A stretch of DNA of 64,000 nucleotides from Polyangiaceae bacterium (GTDB taxonomy: Bacteria > Myxococcota_A > Polyangia > Polyangiales > Polyangiaceae), in NCBI GenBank assembly GCA_016712345.1, contig JADJRH010000011.1, forward strand, positions 372,001 through 436,000, written 5' to 3'. A program made the position numbers and the translations under genes. The notes beneath the pieces are model-generated. The model was not told the DNA's origin and ran no database searches. It saw nothing but the letters and a program-made list of their open reading frames with translations. Positions 53,670 through 62,633 of this stretch are shown one piece after another. How positions within the stretch are numbered: position 1 is the stretch's first letter; every line of letters starts with the position of its first letter.

Positions 53670-54587
53670 CTACTGCCCGGCGCGCTTTTGAACGCTCGCT
53701 CGAAGCGCCGCGATCGCGTCGTCGTACGTCTTAGCCGTTCTTGCCGTGCGCTCGTCCGCTTTCTCCGCAACGCTCCGCGCCTGCGCAACAGCGGCATCCA
53801 CAACGGCCGAAGCGCGCCTCATTTTTTCCGCGCGCTCCTCACTCGCTTTTTTCTCGGCAGGCGTGCGCCCGCTTTCGTTTTGATACGCCTGCTCGGCCCG
53901 CACACTCGCATCGAGCGATGTCTTTACCGCAACGCCTTCCTCCACCATTCGCCGCAGCCGCAGCTTGTGCTCCACAATCACCACGTGCGCGAGATACGCC
54001 GTTCGGGCGATCTCGTCGGCCTGCTCGTTCAGCTTTTCCACGTTGTCTTTGCCGAGCGCCGTTTGATTTCGATCGATGTACACATTGGCCGCGCTCGCCT
54101 CGCGGAGCCGCTTTTCCAGGCGCTTTTCCATCGTTTCTTTCAGCGCGTGGGACGCCGCGCCCGACACATCCACGTCGCACCCTTTCTGCTTCGCGGCGTA
54201 CCCCGCCGCGCCCGCCACCTTCTTATTGATCTCGTCTTTTTCAGCGTCGTAAAAGGCTCGCGCGCCGTCGTTCTCGCGCCGCGCGTCCACGTAGGCATGC
54301 CCCCGCCCGCTCGCGTCCGCGAGATTCACGATCTCCAGCACCTTCGGCCACGACGGGGCTTTCAGCGCATCGGGGTACCCTGCAAACTTCGCCGACGCCT
54401 CTTTCGTCTTTGCTTCGGCATCCGTGAACGCCTCGGTGATCCGCGTCAGCTCGTCGGGGAAAGAGGTTGCGTACCCTTGTTCGCCCGCGGCCGACGCGAT
54501 TTGCGGTTCGATCGGCGGGGCACATCCCGCCCCAATCGCCAGACCGAAGATCGCCGTGGCCGCCCATACAAGTGAACGCATCTTCAT
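53670..54587 (-). CDS. Coiled-coil lipoprotein of unknown function
   Basis: 305 aa. Signal RSLVWAATAIFGLAIGAGC ends in lipobox GAGC. The mature protein is almost wholly charged helix (ETMEKRLEKRLREASAANVY, NVEKLNEQADEIARTAYLAH, RTPAEKKASEERAEKMRRAS), predicted coiled coil, with a Cys-containing motif QKGCDVDVSG. No family recognised; it may be a periplasmic structural or adaptor protein. Starts divergently from the next lipoprotein gene, 50 bp apart. Confidence 0.75.
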   Translation of the reverse strand: MKMRSLVWAATAIFGLAIGAGCAPPIEPQIASAAGEQGYATSFPDELTRITEAFTDAEAKTKEASAKFAGYPDALKAPSWPKVLEIVNLADASGRGHAYVDARRENDGARAFYDAEKDEINKKVAGAAGYAAKQKGCDVDVSGAASHALKETMEKRLEKRLREASAANVYIDRNQTALGKDNVEKLNEQADEIARTAYLAHVVIVEHKLRLRRMVEEGVAVKTSLDASVRAEQAYQNESGRTPAEKKASEERAEKMRRASAVVDAAVAQARSVAEKADERTARTAKTYDDAIAALRASVQKRAGQ

Positions 54588-54637
54588 GCGCGGCAGCCTA
54601 CCGCAAGCCCCGCCGCGGGCGTGATACCTTGCCCGTC

Positions 54638-55414
54638 ATGGTCGGTTTTCGCCGAGCGCGACACAGGCGCATCGTTTTCGTTCTGCCCACGCTGCTTCCA
54701 GTGTGCATTTCTGCACTGGGATTCAGCGCGGCTTGCGGCGACGGCAACTCCGCCACGGGCCAACCCATCGCGGCCGACACGCACTCCGCCACTTCCACCG
54801 CGTCGGCCGCCCCTGTCGCTGCGCAAACAGCATCCACCGGCGCTTCGGCGGCCCCCGAGTCGTCGGCCTCCGCGCCACCTTCCGCGTCCGTCACCGCCGC
54901 GCCCGCAGCCTCATCGGCGGCGGTCGCCGCCAAACCCGGCGAGTCCGCGCAGCCCGCGGCAACGGCTTCAGCCACGCCCACTTCCACGGCCAGCGCCGCC
55001 GCCGCCGCATCGGCAACCGCCACCGCCGCCGCGGCCGAACCGGCGCTCACCGTTCAATCCCCGGCGGTTCAAGAAGCCACCTTCAGCGCCTTCATGTCGT
55101 CCGCAAAAAGCTACAAAGTCGGCCAACCCGGCTTCGTGGACGCGGTGCTTGTTCCCAAAGGCGACTACCACTGCAACGAAAAGTACCCCTACAAAGTCAA
55201 GCTTGGCGCTGCGCCCGCGGGCGTGTCATTTCCGTCCGATATTGTTCGAGGGGCCAGCGTGGCAACCAACCGCGCCTCCATTCGCATTCCCTTCACACCA
55301 ACCGCTGCGGGTGATGCGAGGATCTCGGGCAAGTTTTACTTCTCCGTTTGCAAAGCCGACCAGTGCGTCATTGATGTTCGTGACGTGGGGGCAACCGTAA
55401 AAATCGAACCATGA
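54638..55414 (+). CDS. Ala/Ser-rich lipoprotein
   Basis: 258 aa from ATG 54638. Signal RRIVFVLPTLLPVCISALGFSAAC with lipobox SAAC. Residues 30-140 are low-complexity Ala/Ser/Thr/Pro. The C-terminal ~115 residues form a compact beta domain (YKVGQPGFVDAVLVPKGDYH, NEKYPYKVKLGAAPAGVSFP, GKFYFSVCKADQCVIDVRDV). The end is reminiscent of the C-terminal domain of thiol-disulfide interchange-type proteins, but this is weak. It overlaps the kinase gene by 4 nt, so its function is probably linked to that kinase. Confidence 0.75.
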   Translation: MVGFRRARHRRIVFVLPTLLPVCISALGFSAACGDGNSATGQPIAADTHSATSTASAAPVAAQTASTGASAAPESSASAPPSASVTAAPAASSAAVAAKPGESAQPAATASATPTSTASAAAAASATATAAAAEPALTVQSPAVQEATFSAFMSSAKSYKVGQPGFVDAVLVPKGDYHCNEKYPYKVKLGAAPAGVSFPSDIVRGASVATNRASIRIPFTPTAAGDARISGKFYFSVCKADQCVIDVRDVGATVKIEP

Positions 55415-56940
55415 ACCGCCCTCCCGTCGTCGATCCCCACGCTGCAACGCACGCGGATGATCAAACGCCGGGCTTGTGGACCACTCCTTCGGCGAAGCTT
55501 CCGCACGTCGATCCGCGTGCCGACACAATCCCTTCCGACGGCGCCGCGAGCCAAGTCACACCCACGCCCGCGCCCTTCGAAAACGACCCGCTCCTCGGCT
55601 CCATGCTCGGCCATTTTCGTGTGGATGCGCTCATCGGCCGCGGCGGCATGGGCGCCGTCTACCGAGCGTGGGACACAAGCCTTTTGCGCCCCGTTGCGCT
55701 CAAAGTCCTCCTCTCCGACTCGGTCACCGCGCGCACTCGCTTTCTCCGCGAAGCGCGATCGCAGGCGCAACTTCGCCACCCAAACGTTGTACCCATTCAC
55801 TACGTCGGCGAGAGTGAAGGCATCGTTTTTTTGGTGATGGATCTCGTTGAAGGCGAGTCGCTCAACGACCTCATTCGACGCGACGGCCGCGTTGCTCCCG
55901 ATCGCGCGCTCGACATCGTGGACGCCGTTGCGAGCGCGCTCGCCGCCGGACACGCCGCCGGCTTGATCCACCGCGACGTCAAGCCCTCCAACATCCTTTT
56001 GGAGCGCAGCGGGCGCGCGCTGCTCGCTGATTTCGGCCTCGCAAAAGACATCGCCGCGCTCGAAATTGTCGAAGCGCAGGGCGCTCCGAATGCTGCGGGC
56101 GCGTCTGTCGACGCGCCCGTCAGCATTCGGAGCGCCGCCCTCACACGCGCCGGATCCATCGTTGGAACCCCTGCGTACCTCGCTCCCGAACAAGCGGCGG
56201 GCGGCGTCGTCGATCATCGCGCCGACATGTACGCACTCGGAGCTTCCCTGTTTGAAGCGCTCACCGGCGCGCCCCCGTTCGATGCTCCAACGCCCACCGC
56301 CATTGTTGAACTTCAGCGTACCCAAATGGTCCGTTCGCCGCGCGCCCTCGTCGCCGATCTCCATCCAACGCTGGAGCAACTCGTGTTGCGCATGCTCCAC
56401 AAAGAACCCGTCGGTCGGTTCGCCACCTACGACGAGCTGCGCGCCGCCATCTCGCGAGCGCGCACGCCGATGCTGCTCACCGCGCCCCCCGTGCCGCGCC
56501 TGGTTGCGTTCGCGATCGACTATGCGCTGTTCTCGGTTTTCGCGGGCATCGTCGGCGGTGGCTTGTTTGCCGCCGGCCTTCCCGGAGGATGGATTGCGTG
56601 GGTGCTCGCCGTTGCCGGAGCGTCGGTTCTGGAGTGGCGCCTCGGGGGTCAGGGCTTGGGCAAACGCCTCATGCAAATGCGCACGGCCGATCGATACGGC
56701 CTCACCCCATCGTTTTGGATCATCGCCGCGCGCACGTTTTACAAGGCGCTCGGCCCGGCCATGGTTTGGTTCGAACTCAACTTTTTGCCCGCTCCACTCG
56801 CCCCGGTCGCCGCGGTGTTCACTGTGCTGCTTTGGGTAACAAGCTTTGTCCCGGCCCTCGGCAAAAGCCGCTTGGCGCTTCATGACCGACTTACGCGCAC
56901 ACGCGTCATCTTTGCCGAGTCGCCCCACCCCCGTTCCTAG
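55411..56940 (+). CDS. Hanks-type Ser/Thr kinase fused to an RDD membrane domain
   Basis: 509 aa. Kinase domain about 65-335: glycine loop LIGRGGMGAVYRAWD, VALKVL Lys, catalytic loop LIHRDVKPSNILLE, DFGLAK, activation segment end GTPAYLAPEQA, DMYALGASLFEALTG. All catalytic residues are present. The C-terminal ~150 residues are an RDD domain: RLVAFAIDYALFSVF with the Arg and Asp-Asp equivalent, GQGLGKRLMQMRTADRYG, and LHDRLTRTRVI, with three TM segments. Most bacterial kinases of this type have a single TM and an extracellular sensor; here the membrane part is an RDD module. ATGA overlap with the upstream lipoprotein. Confidence 0.92.
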   Translation: MNRPPVVDPHAATHADDQTPGLWTTPSAKLPHVDPRADTIPSDGAASQVTPTPAPFENDPLLGSMLGHFRVDALIGRGGMGAVYRAWDTSLLRPVALKVLLSDSVTARTRFLREARSQAQLRHPNVVPIHYVGESEGIVFLVMDLVEGESLNDLIRRDGRVAPDRALDIVDAVASALAAGHAAGLIHRDVKPSNILLERSGRALLADFGLAKDIAALEIVEAQGAPNAAGASVDAPVSIRSAALTRAGSIVGTPAYLAPEQAAGGVVDHRADMYALGASLFEALTGAPPFDAPTPTAIVELQRTQMVRSPRALVADLHPTLEQLVLRMLHKEPVGRFATYDELRAAISRARTPMLLTAPPVPRLVAFAIDYALFSVFAGIVGGGLFAAGLPGGWIAWVLAVAGASVLEWRLGGQGLGKRLMQMRTADRYGLTPSFWIIAARTFYKALGPAMVWFELNFLPAPLAPVAAVFTVLLWVTSFVPALGKSRLALHDRLTRTRVIFAESPHPRS

Positions 56941-57009
56941 CGATCTCCCGCGCAAACGCGCTCTGCCCGCGCGCCCGGCGAGTATAGTTGCCGTTGCGAC
57001 CGGTTCATC

Positions 57010-58062
57010 GTGGAACCAAAGAGTACACAACCCTCCGACGCGAACTCCGATTCAGCGCGCCTCGCAGAACTGGCCCGCGGTGCCACGTCGGCCCTCGCTC
57101 TCTACTCCGAGGCAGGCGACCTGCTTGTTCAAAACGCCGTTGCAGCCGCGGCATTTGGAGGCTCTTCACTCGCCGCATTGCTCGGCTCGCCGGCGCGTGC
57201 CGAGCGCATCGTGGCAGCCGTTCGCCGCGACGGATCCGTCCGTCAAGAAATAGACTTGGTTACCAAAGCCGGAAACGTCTGGTTCTTGGTCGTCGCCACT
57301 CTGTCGACCGATCCCGTCACCGACCAGCCGGCGATCTCCATTTTTGCCGACGACATCACCGAGCGCCGAAGCGCCGAACGCGCCAAAGACGAACTCATCT
57401 CCGTTGTCAGCCACGAATTGCGTACACCTCTCACTGCCATTCGAGGCGCCGTCGGCCTGCTCGGCAACTCGGTTGTGGAAGACGAAGGGGAGCGAAACGA
57501 GCTGTTCGAGATCGTCTGGGAAAATGTTCTGCGACTCGGTCGCCTCGTGGATGACCTTCTCGATGTCCAACGCCTGCGCCTCGGCGCTGTTGAACTCGTT
57601 GTGGCCAACATCGACATTACGCCCCTTGTTCGTGAAACCGTCGACCTTCTAATCAACACCTCGCTTGAAAGCGCTGTGTCGCTCGTCGTGGAAGAGCCGG
57701 CCCCCAGCATCTTCGTTCGCGCCGATCCGGGGCGCATCGTTCAGGCGCTTTCCAACTTGGTCACCAACGCCGTCAAACACTCACCGCCCAACACCGCCGT
57801 CAGGGTGTCCGTCACCAAGCGCGTGGGCTTTGTGCGCGTTTCCGTGCGCGACGAAGGCCCGGGTGTACCCGACGCATTTGTCCCCCGGCTGTTCGCCCCA
57901 TTTTCGCAGGCCGACAGCACCGATGCGCGCTTGTTCGGCGGTGCGGGATTGGGGCTCTACATCGTGCGTACACTTATCGGCGCCCACGGCGGAACCGTCG
58001 GCTACGAGCGCGCGCCCGACCGAGGCTCGATCTTCTTTTTCGACCTGCCCTCCGAGCCGTAG
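57010..58062 (+). CDS. Soluble PAS-type sensor histidine kinase
   Basis: 350 aa from GTG 57010. An N-terminal PAS-like domain (about 15-120: ALALYSEAGDLLVQNAVAAA, FLVVATLSTDPVTDQPAISI) ends in the usual DDITERRSAERAKDE linker. HisKA ELISVVSHELRTPLTAIRGA, then HATPase: NLVTNAVKHSPPNTAVRVSV, DEGPGVPDAF, FSQADSTDARLFGGAGLGLYI. No TM segment, so it senses a cytoplasmic signal. No response regulator beside it; 69 bp after the kinase-RDD gene. Confidence 0.92.
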   Translation: MEPKSTQPSDANSDSARLAELARGATSALALYSEAGDLLVQNAVAAAAFGGSSLAALLGSPARAERIVAAVRRDGSVRQEIDLVTKAGNVWFLVVATLSTDPVTDQPAISIFADDITERRSAERAKDELISVVSHELRTPLTAIRGAVGLLGNSVVEDEGERNELFEIVWENVLRLGRLVDDLLDVQRLRLGAVELVVANIDITPLVRETVDLLINTSLESAVSLVVEEPAPSIFVRADPGRIVQALSNLVTNAVKHSPPNTAVRVSVTKRVGFVRVSVRDEGPGVPDAFVPRLFAPFSQADSTDARLFGGAGLGLYIVRTLIGAHGGTVGYERAPDRGSIFFFDLPSEP

Positions 58063-58179
58063 CCGGTACACATCTGTTCAATCGTTTGCCGCTGCACGCC
58101 GTGTTCACGAGCGCGGGCACACAATCGCCTTTGCATGTGCCCGCCCATCTCGTACCGTACGAGCCGAGGGAAACGCCGG

Positions 58180-58770
58180 ATGGCCTGGGTGAGAGCCCGC
58201 CAGTTGCAACTGCTTCTGGCGCATGTCGATCGCTTGCCGGACGCCGATCGCAAGGCGGTCTGCGCGCACATCGATACGGCGCACGTCATTCGAGTGCAAA
58301 GCGCCACCGCACTCGAATGGATTCCAATGAGCATCTCCACTGCGTTTGCCCGCGCGGTCACCCTTGGATTGGGCCGCGATCGCGCCCGAGCGTTTTTCAA
58401 AGATCAGTTTGCTGAAACACTCAACAACGCCGTCCTCGGAAGCCTCGTTGCCGCGGTCACGCGCCACGTCGCCAACGATCCCCGACCGGCGCTCAAATGG
58501 CTCGCGCGCGGCCACGACCTCATGTTTCGCGGCGTGGGCAAACTCACAGTCACCGCAGTACCCAACAAGCCTGAAGCTGTTCTCACGCTCTCAGACCTTC
58601 CGGCTGAATTGGCGGCTGACCCCATTTGGCTCGACAGGTACGCATGGAGCGCCGCTTCCGTTCAATCGCTTTGGGGCGCCCCCACCGAGTGCGAAGTGCT
58701 CGACGCCAACCCCGAAGAGCGCTGCGCCCGCTTCCGGCTCGCCTGGACCGAGCGGCCTCGTTTTCGCTGA
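58180..58770 (+). CDS. Conserved small protein, possibly DUF2378 (TIGR02265) family
   Basis: 196 aa from ATG 58180; the frame is open from 58135 but that extension is basic and unremarkable. Helical protein: HVDRLPDADRKAVCAHIDTA, WIPMSISTAFARAVTLGLGR, RARAFFKDQFAETLNNAVLG, KWLARGHDLMFRGVGKLTVT, ending with a short beta part (ECEVLDANPEERCARFRLAW). Size and pattern recall the myxobacteria-restricted DUF2378/TIGR02265 proteins, but I cannot confirm it by eye. No signal peptide. It may form a unit with the preceding histidine kinase. Confidence 0.65.
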   Translation: MAWVRARQLQLLLAHVDRLPDADRKAVCAHIDTAHVIRVQSATALEWIPMSISTAFARAVTLGLGRDRARAFFKDQFAETLNNAVLGSLVAAVTRHVANDPRPALKWLARGHDLMFRGVGKLTVTAVPNKPEAVLTLSDLPAELAADPIWLDRYAWSAASVQSLWGAPTECEVLDANPEERCARFRLAWTERPRFR

Positions 58771-58924
58771 GCCCGCACGAGACGCAGTTGGCAGCCATTC
58801 ATGAGTATGCCAACTATGTTGCCAGGGCCCCAACTCGCCTCTTGCCACTCCTTGCGCCTTTGTTCCTGAGGCCGAGTGCCGTATCCAGGGCAAGCCTCTT
58901 GCTCCCTCATCGTCGACCATCCCT

Positions 58925-59914
<990 letters not shown>

Positions 59915-59964
59915 CAATTCGCCGTCCCAGCGTCGGGTTTCAACGCCGGCGCCGCGCGCCCGCC

Positions 59965-61095
59965 CTATTTCAACAACGTGCTCACCCTCGCAGCGGTAGC
60001 CACCAACAGCGCATCGTTCGTATCCACTTCAGGCAAGCTTCCCAACCAAACTCGCGCTGCCTCTCTATCCACGCGTCGAACAAGAATCTCCGCAAAAATA
60101 AGCCTGGCGAGCATTGACGGCGCCACCGTTCTACCCTGCACGTCTCCCAGCGCTCGCACCACCCCCGCATTGTCTTTTTCGAGGTCACATGCCGACGCGA
60201 GTGCAATTGCCGCAGAGACATTTGTCGGATCTGCCAAAAAAACAAGGTCTGCCTGCACCTTGGCAAGTTTCACCTTACCCATTGCCGCGGCGCGAACAGC
60301 CAGCTCCGCGGGTGCGAGTTTGGCTTTTTTAGCCGCTTTGCGCGCCTCTTCAAGCGCCTCTTTTGCCAGCGCCGCGTCCACCTCGGCAAGCGCTTTCCGC
60401 GGCTCAACCTTCCCATTCCCCTCCGTCACTCCCACCGGACTCGCGCTCAACTCGCCGAGGGCGGTTTCAGCCCGCTCCACCGCTGCTCGATTGCCGCTTT
60501 TCAATGCAAATTCACGCAAAGCTACCCATCCGACAGCTCGACCCGGTGACAGCACCAAACGCTCACGAAGCACCCTTTCGGCCATGGGCCGGTCACCCGC
60601 CGCCTCTGCCGCCCGCGCCAGAAGCAGACCGGCGTCTTCGCTCATCGGGTCCAGTTCCAAAGCTCGCTTTGCGTCGGCCAAAGCCTCCCCTTTTGACTCT
60701 TGTCCAACTCCGCGAGTAAGTGTACACAAGGCCCTTTCCCTATACAAGCTTGCGTACTCTTTGCCCCCAACGTCCAGCCCTTTATCAAACGCCTCGCGCG
60801 CCTCGTCCACCCTACCCAACGCGCAGGTTACGGCCCCCACGCGCGCCCAAATTTCAGGACTCTGACTATCGGCGTCCAACGCCCCCAAATACTCCAAGCG
60901 TGCTCTTTCCAACTCACCTTCGGCTTCAGCTTCGGCGCCGCGCGCATAGAGAGCGTACGCCCGCGGCGACACAAACCGCCCGGCCACCTCGCGCCCATCG
61001 ACCACCCGAACCACGGTCGGGTTGGTGCATCCCGCTCCAAAAAGCGCGGCCAAAACTGCCAATCCAAAAAGAATGCCGCGCCGACGACCCGTCAC
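59965..61095 (-). CDS. Tetratricopeptide-repeat lipoprotein
   Basis: 376 aa from a GTG at 61095 (MTGRRRGILFGLAVLAALFG), giving lipobox GAGC; a TTG-started frame 12 codons longer exists. TPR motifs: AYALYARGAEAEAEGELERA, SPEIWARVGAVTCALGRVDE, SLYRERALCTLTRG, EDAGLLLARAAEAAGDRPMA, VGWVALREFALKSGNRAAVE. It is probably an envelope scaffold. Adjacent to, and on the same strand as, the DUF4476 lipoprotein gene (98 bp gap). Confidence 0.82.
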   Translation of the reverse strand: MTGRRRGILFGLAVLAALFGAGCTNPTVVRVVDGREVAGRFVSPRAYALYARGAEAEAEGELERARLEYLGALDADSQSPEIWARVGAVTCALGRVDEAREAFDKGLDVGGKEYASLYRERALCTLTRGVGQESKGEALADAKRALELDPMSEDAGLLLARAAEAAGDRPMAERVLRERLVLSPGRAVGWVALREFALKSGNRAAVERAETALGELSASPVGVTEGNGKVEPRKALAEVDAALAKEALEEARKAAKKAKLAPAELAVRAAAMGKVKLAKVQADLVFLADPTNVSAAIALASACDLEKDNAGVVRALGDVQGRTVAPSMLARLIFAEILVRRVDREAARVWLGSLPEVDTNDALLVATAARVSTLLK

Positions 61096-61193
61096 CCGAC
61101 ACTCTTTCGCACGAACTCGCCCCGAAACCAAGCGCCGAAGCGACGCGGCCCTGCGCGCCTCCCAGTTTCAACGGTTCTGCCAGGCCTCCGCCC

Positions 61194-62468
61194 CTACTGT
61201 TTCCGGCCGGCGGCAGCGGTGAGAATTTTGGTGACCTTTTCTTTGTCGGTTGAAAAGGTAAAGTGGCTCAGGATCGTGTGAGCATTTTGGGGGTCGACAA
61301 TGCGCGTTGCCAGCATTTCCACCACTTTTACCTTGTCATCCGAAAACGTCATCAGGTCAACAAGCGCGCCCACCTGCGCCGCCGTAAAATACCCCGCCGC
61401 CGCCAGTTGAATGACCTTCAACTTACCGTCCGAAAACGACTCTTTCTGCACCGCGGCGGTCAGCGTGGTAAACGACGCCGAGTCCATGGCTGTTGGTGCC
61501 GGGTTTTGCACAACTGCCACCGGTACAGGCACAGTGACTACCACCGTTGTTGCAGGTTGCGGACGGTGAGGATGGCGCTGGGTGGCAGGTGGCGGAGGAG
61601 GGGGTAAGGTTGGCAAGGTTGCCACCGGGGTAGGGGAGGCGGGTAGTTGAACGGGCCCACCTTGCTTCAGGTAAATCACCGTTAAAAAGCCCTCTCTTGC
61701 CTGGAGCTTTTTGTGCCAGGTAACTCCCGGTGCAAGGTCACAGTCAAAAGTATAAAATACGTCGCGAATGGCCGGAAATTGAAACGGGACTTCAAGCTGA
61801 AAAGCCGTTGTCGCAGCGCTGTCTCCGTCCACTCGACACATCACTCTTTCAGGAGTGACCACCTTAAAAGCCGCCCCCTTTTTTTGCTCTTCGTAAGTGA
61901 ACGCATCCCACACTTGTAATGCCGCTTGACGTTCAGCCTCTCGCCGAGCGGCCTCCGCTGCGGCTCGTTCCTTTTCTACCCTTGCCGCTTCTTCAGCCCG
62001 GCGTTTGGCTTCCGCCTGCGCCCATTCAGCATCGCGGCGCGCCTGTTCCTGCCGGGCGATTTCGGCTGCGCGTCTCGCCTCCGCTTCACGCGCCATGGCC
62101 GCGGGCGCCGCTTCGTTCCAAATTTCCTGACCCAACGCTTCCAGCGCCGCAAACGCCTTTTTCTGCTCGGCGTCGGGCAGATCTGACTCCATTTCCACAA
62201 TCAAGTAAGCGCCGGCGCCGCGCAGTCGAAACAGCACAAGGCCATCCCGCACTTTGAATTTGCAATATTCACCCGGCTTGCAAACCGGTGTGTACCCTCT
62301 GCGCGCAATGGCCGCCGCAAGCGGTTCCGACGCAATTCGACTGTCACCGGGGTAGTTGAGGGGCACTGTTTCGCGCCCGCCCCCACACGCTGAGAGAGCC
62401 AGGCCCCCCGCCAAAAATGCCGCAAAACGTAGCTGATTTGAACGTTGTAGAAAACTTCTGAATGCCAT
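61194..62468 (-). CDS. DUF4476 lipoprotein with Ala/Glu-rich coiled coil
   Basis: 424 aa from ATG 62468. Signal QLRFAAFLAGGLALSAC with lipobox LSAC. Domains: N-terminal 90 aa (YPGDSRIASEPLAAAIARRG, CKFKVRDGLVLFRLRGAGAY), a long Ala/Arg/Glu coiled coil (REAEARRAAEIARQEQARRD and on), a beta domain around 210-280, a Pro/His/Val linker, and DUF4476 at the end (FSDGKLKVIQLAAAGYFTAA, VDLMTFSDDKVKVVEML, DPQNAHTILSHFTFSTDKEK). DUF4476 is a helical repeat domain of unknown function found in bacteroidetes and myxobacteria. Confidence 0.85.
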   Translation of the reverse strand: MAFRSFLQRSNQLRFAAFLAGGLALSACGGGRETVPLNYPGDSRIASEPLAAAIARRGYTPVCKPGEYCKFKVRDGLVLFRLRGAGAYLIVEMESDLPDAEQKKAFAALEALGQEIWNEAAPAAMAREAEARRAAEIARQEQARRDAEWAQAEAKRRAEEAARVEKERAAAEAARREAERQAALQVWDAFTYEEQKKGAAFKVVTPERVMCRVDGDSAATTAFQLEVPFQFPAIRDVFYTFDCDLAPGVTWHKKLQAREGFLTVIYLKQGGPVQLPASPTPVATLPTLPPPPPPATQRHPHRPQPATTVVVTVPVPVAVVQNPAPTAMDSASFTTLTAAVQKESFSDGKLKVIQLAAAGYFTAAQVGALVDLMTFSDDKVKVVEMLATRIVDPQNAHTILSHFTFSTDKEKVTKILTAAAGRKQ

Positions 62469-62633
62469 GGTCGTTCCCCGGAAAACGCAACGCAATCATG
62501 GGGCACGACGAGGCCGGTGAGCAATCGATACGTCGCGACCGTGCCCACGAAGTTTTTACGGACTTCACCGCCGGCCGCCTCCATCGGTAAGTTGTCCTTG
62601 CCATCGCCAAAGAAACCGCGTTTGATCCTACCC

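Noticed and set aside
53402..54575. Continuation of the + frame far beyond the transporter frameshift
   Set aside because: It runs through an intergenic repeat and then antisense to the coiled-coil lipoprotein gene; the natural end of the transporter is in the other frame at 53401.
55336..57030. 564-codon open frame antisense to the kinase-RDD gene
   Set aside because: The sense strand encodes all kinase motifs; the antisense product has shadow composition.
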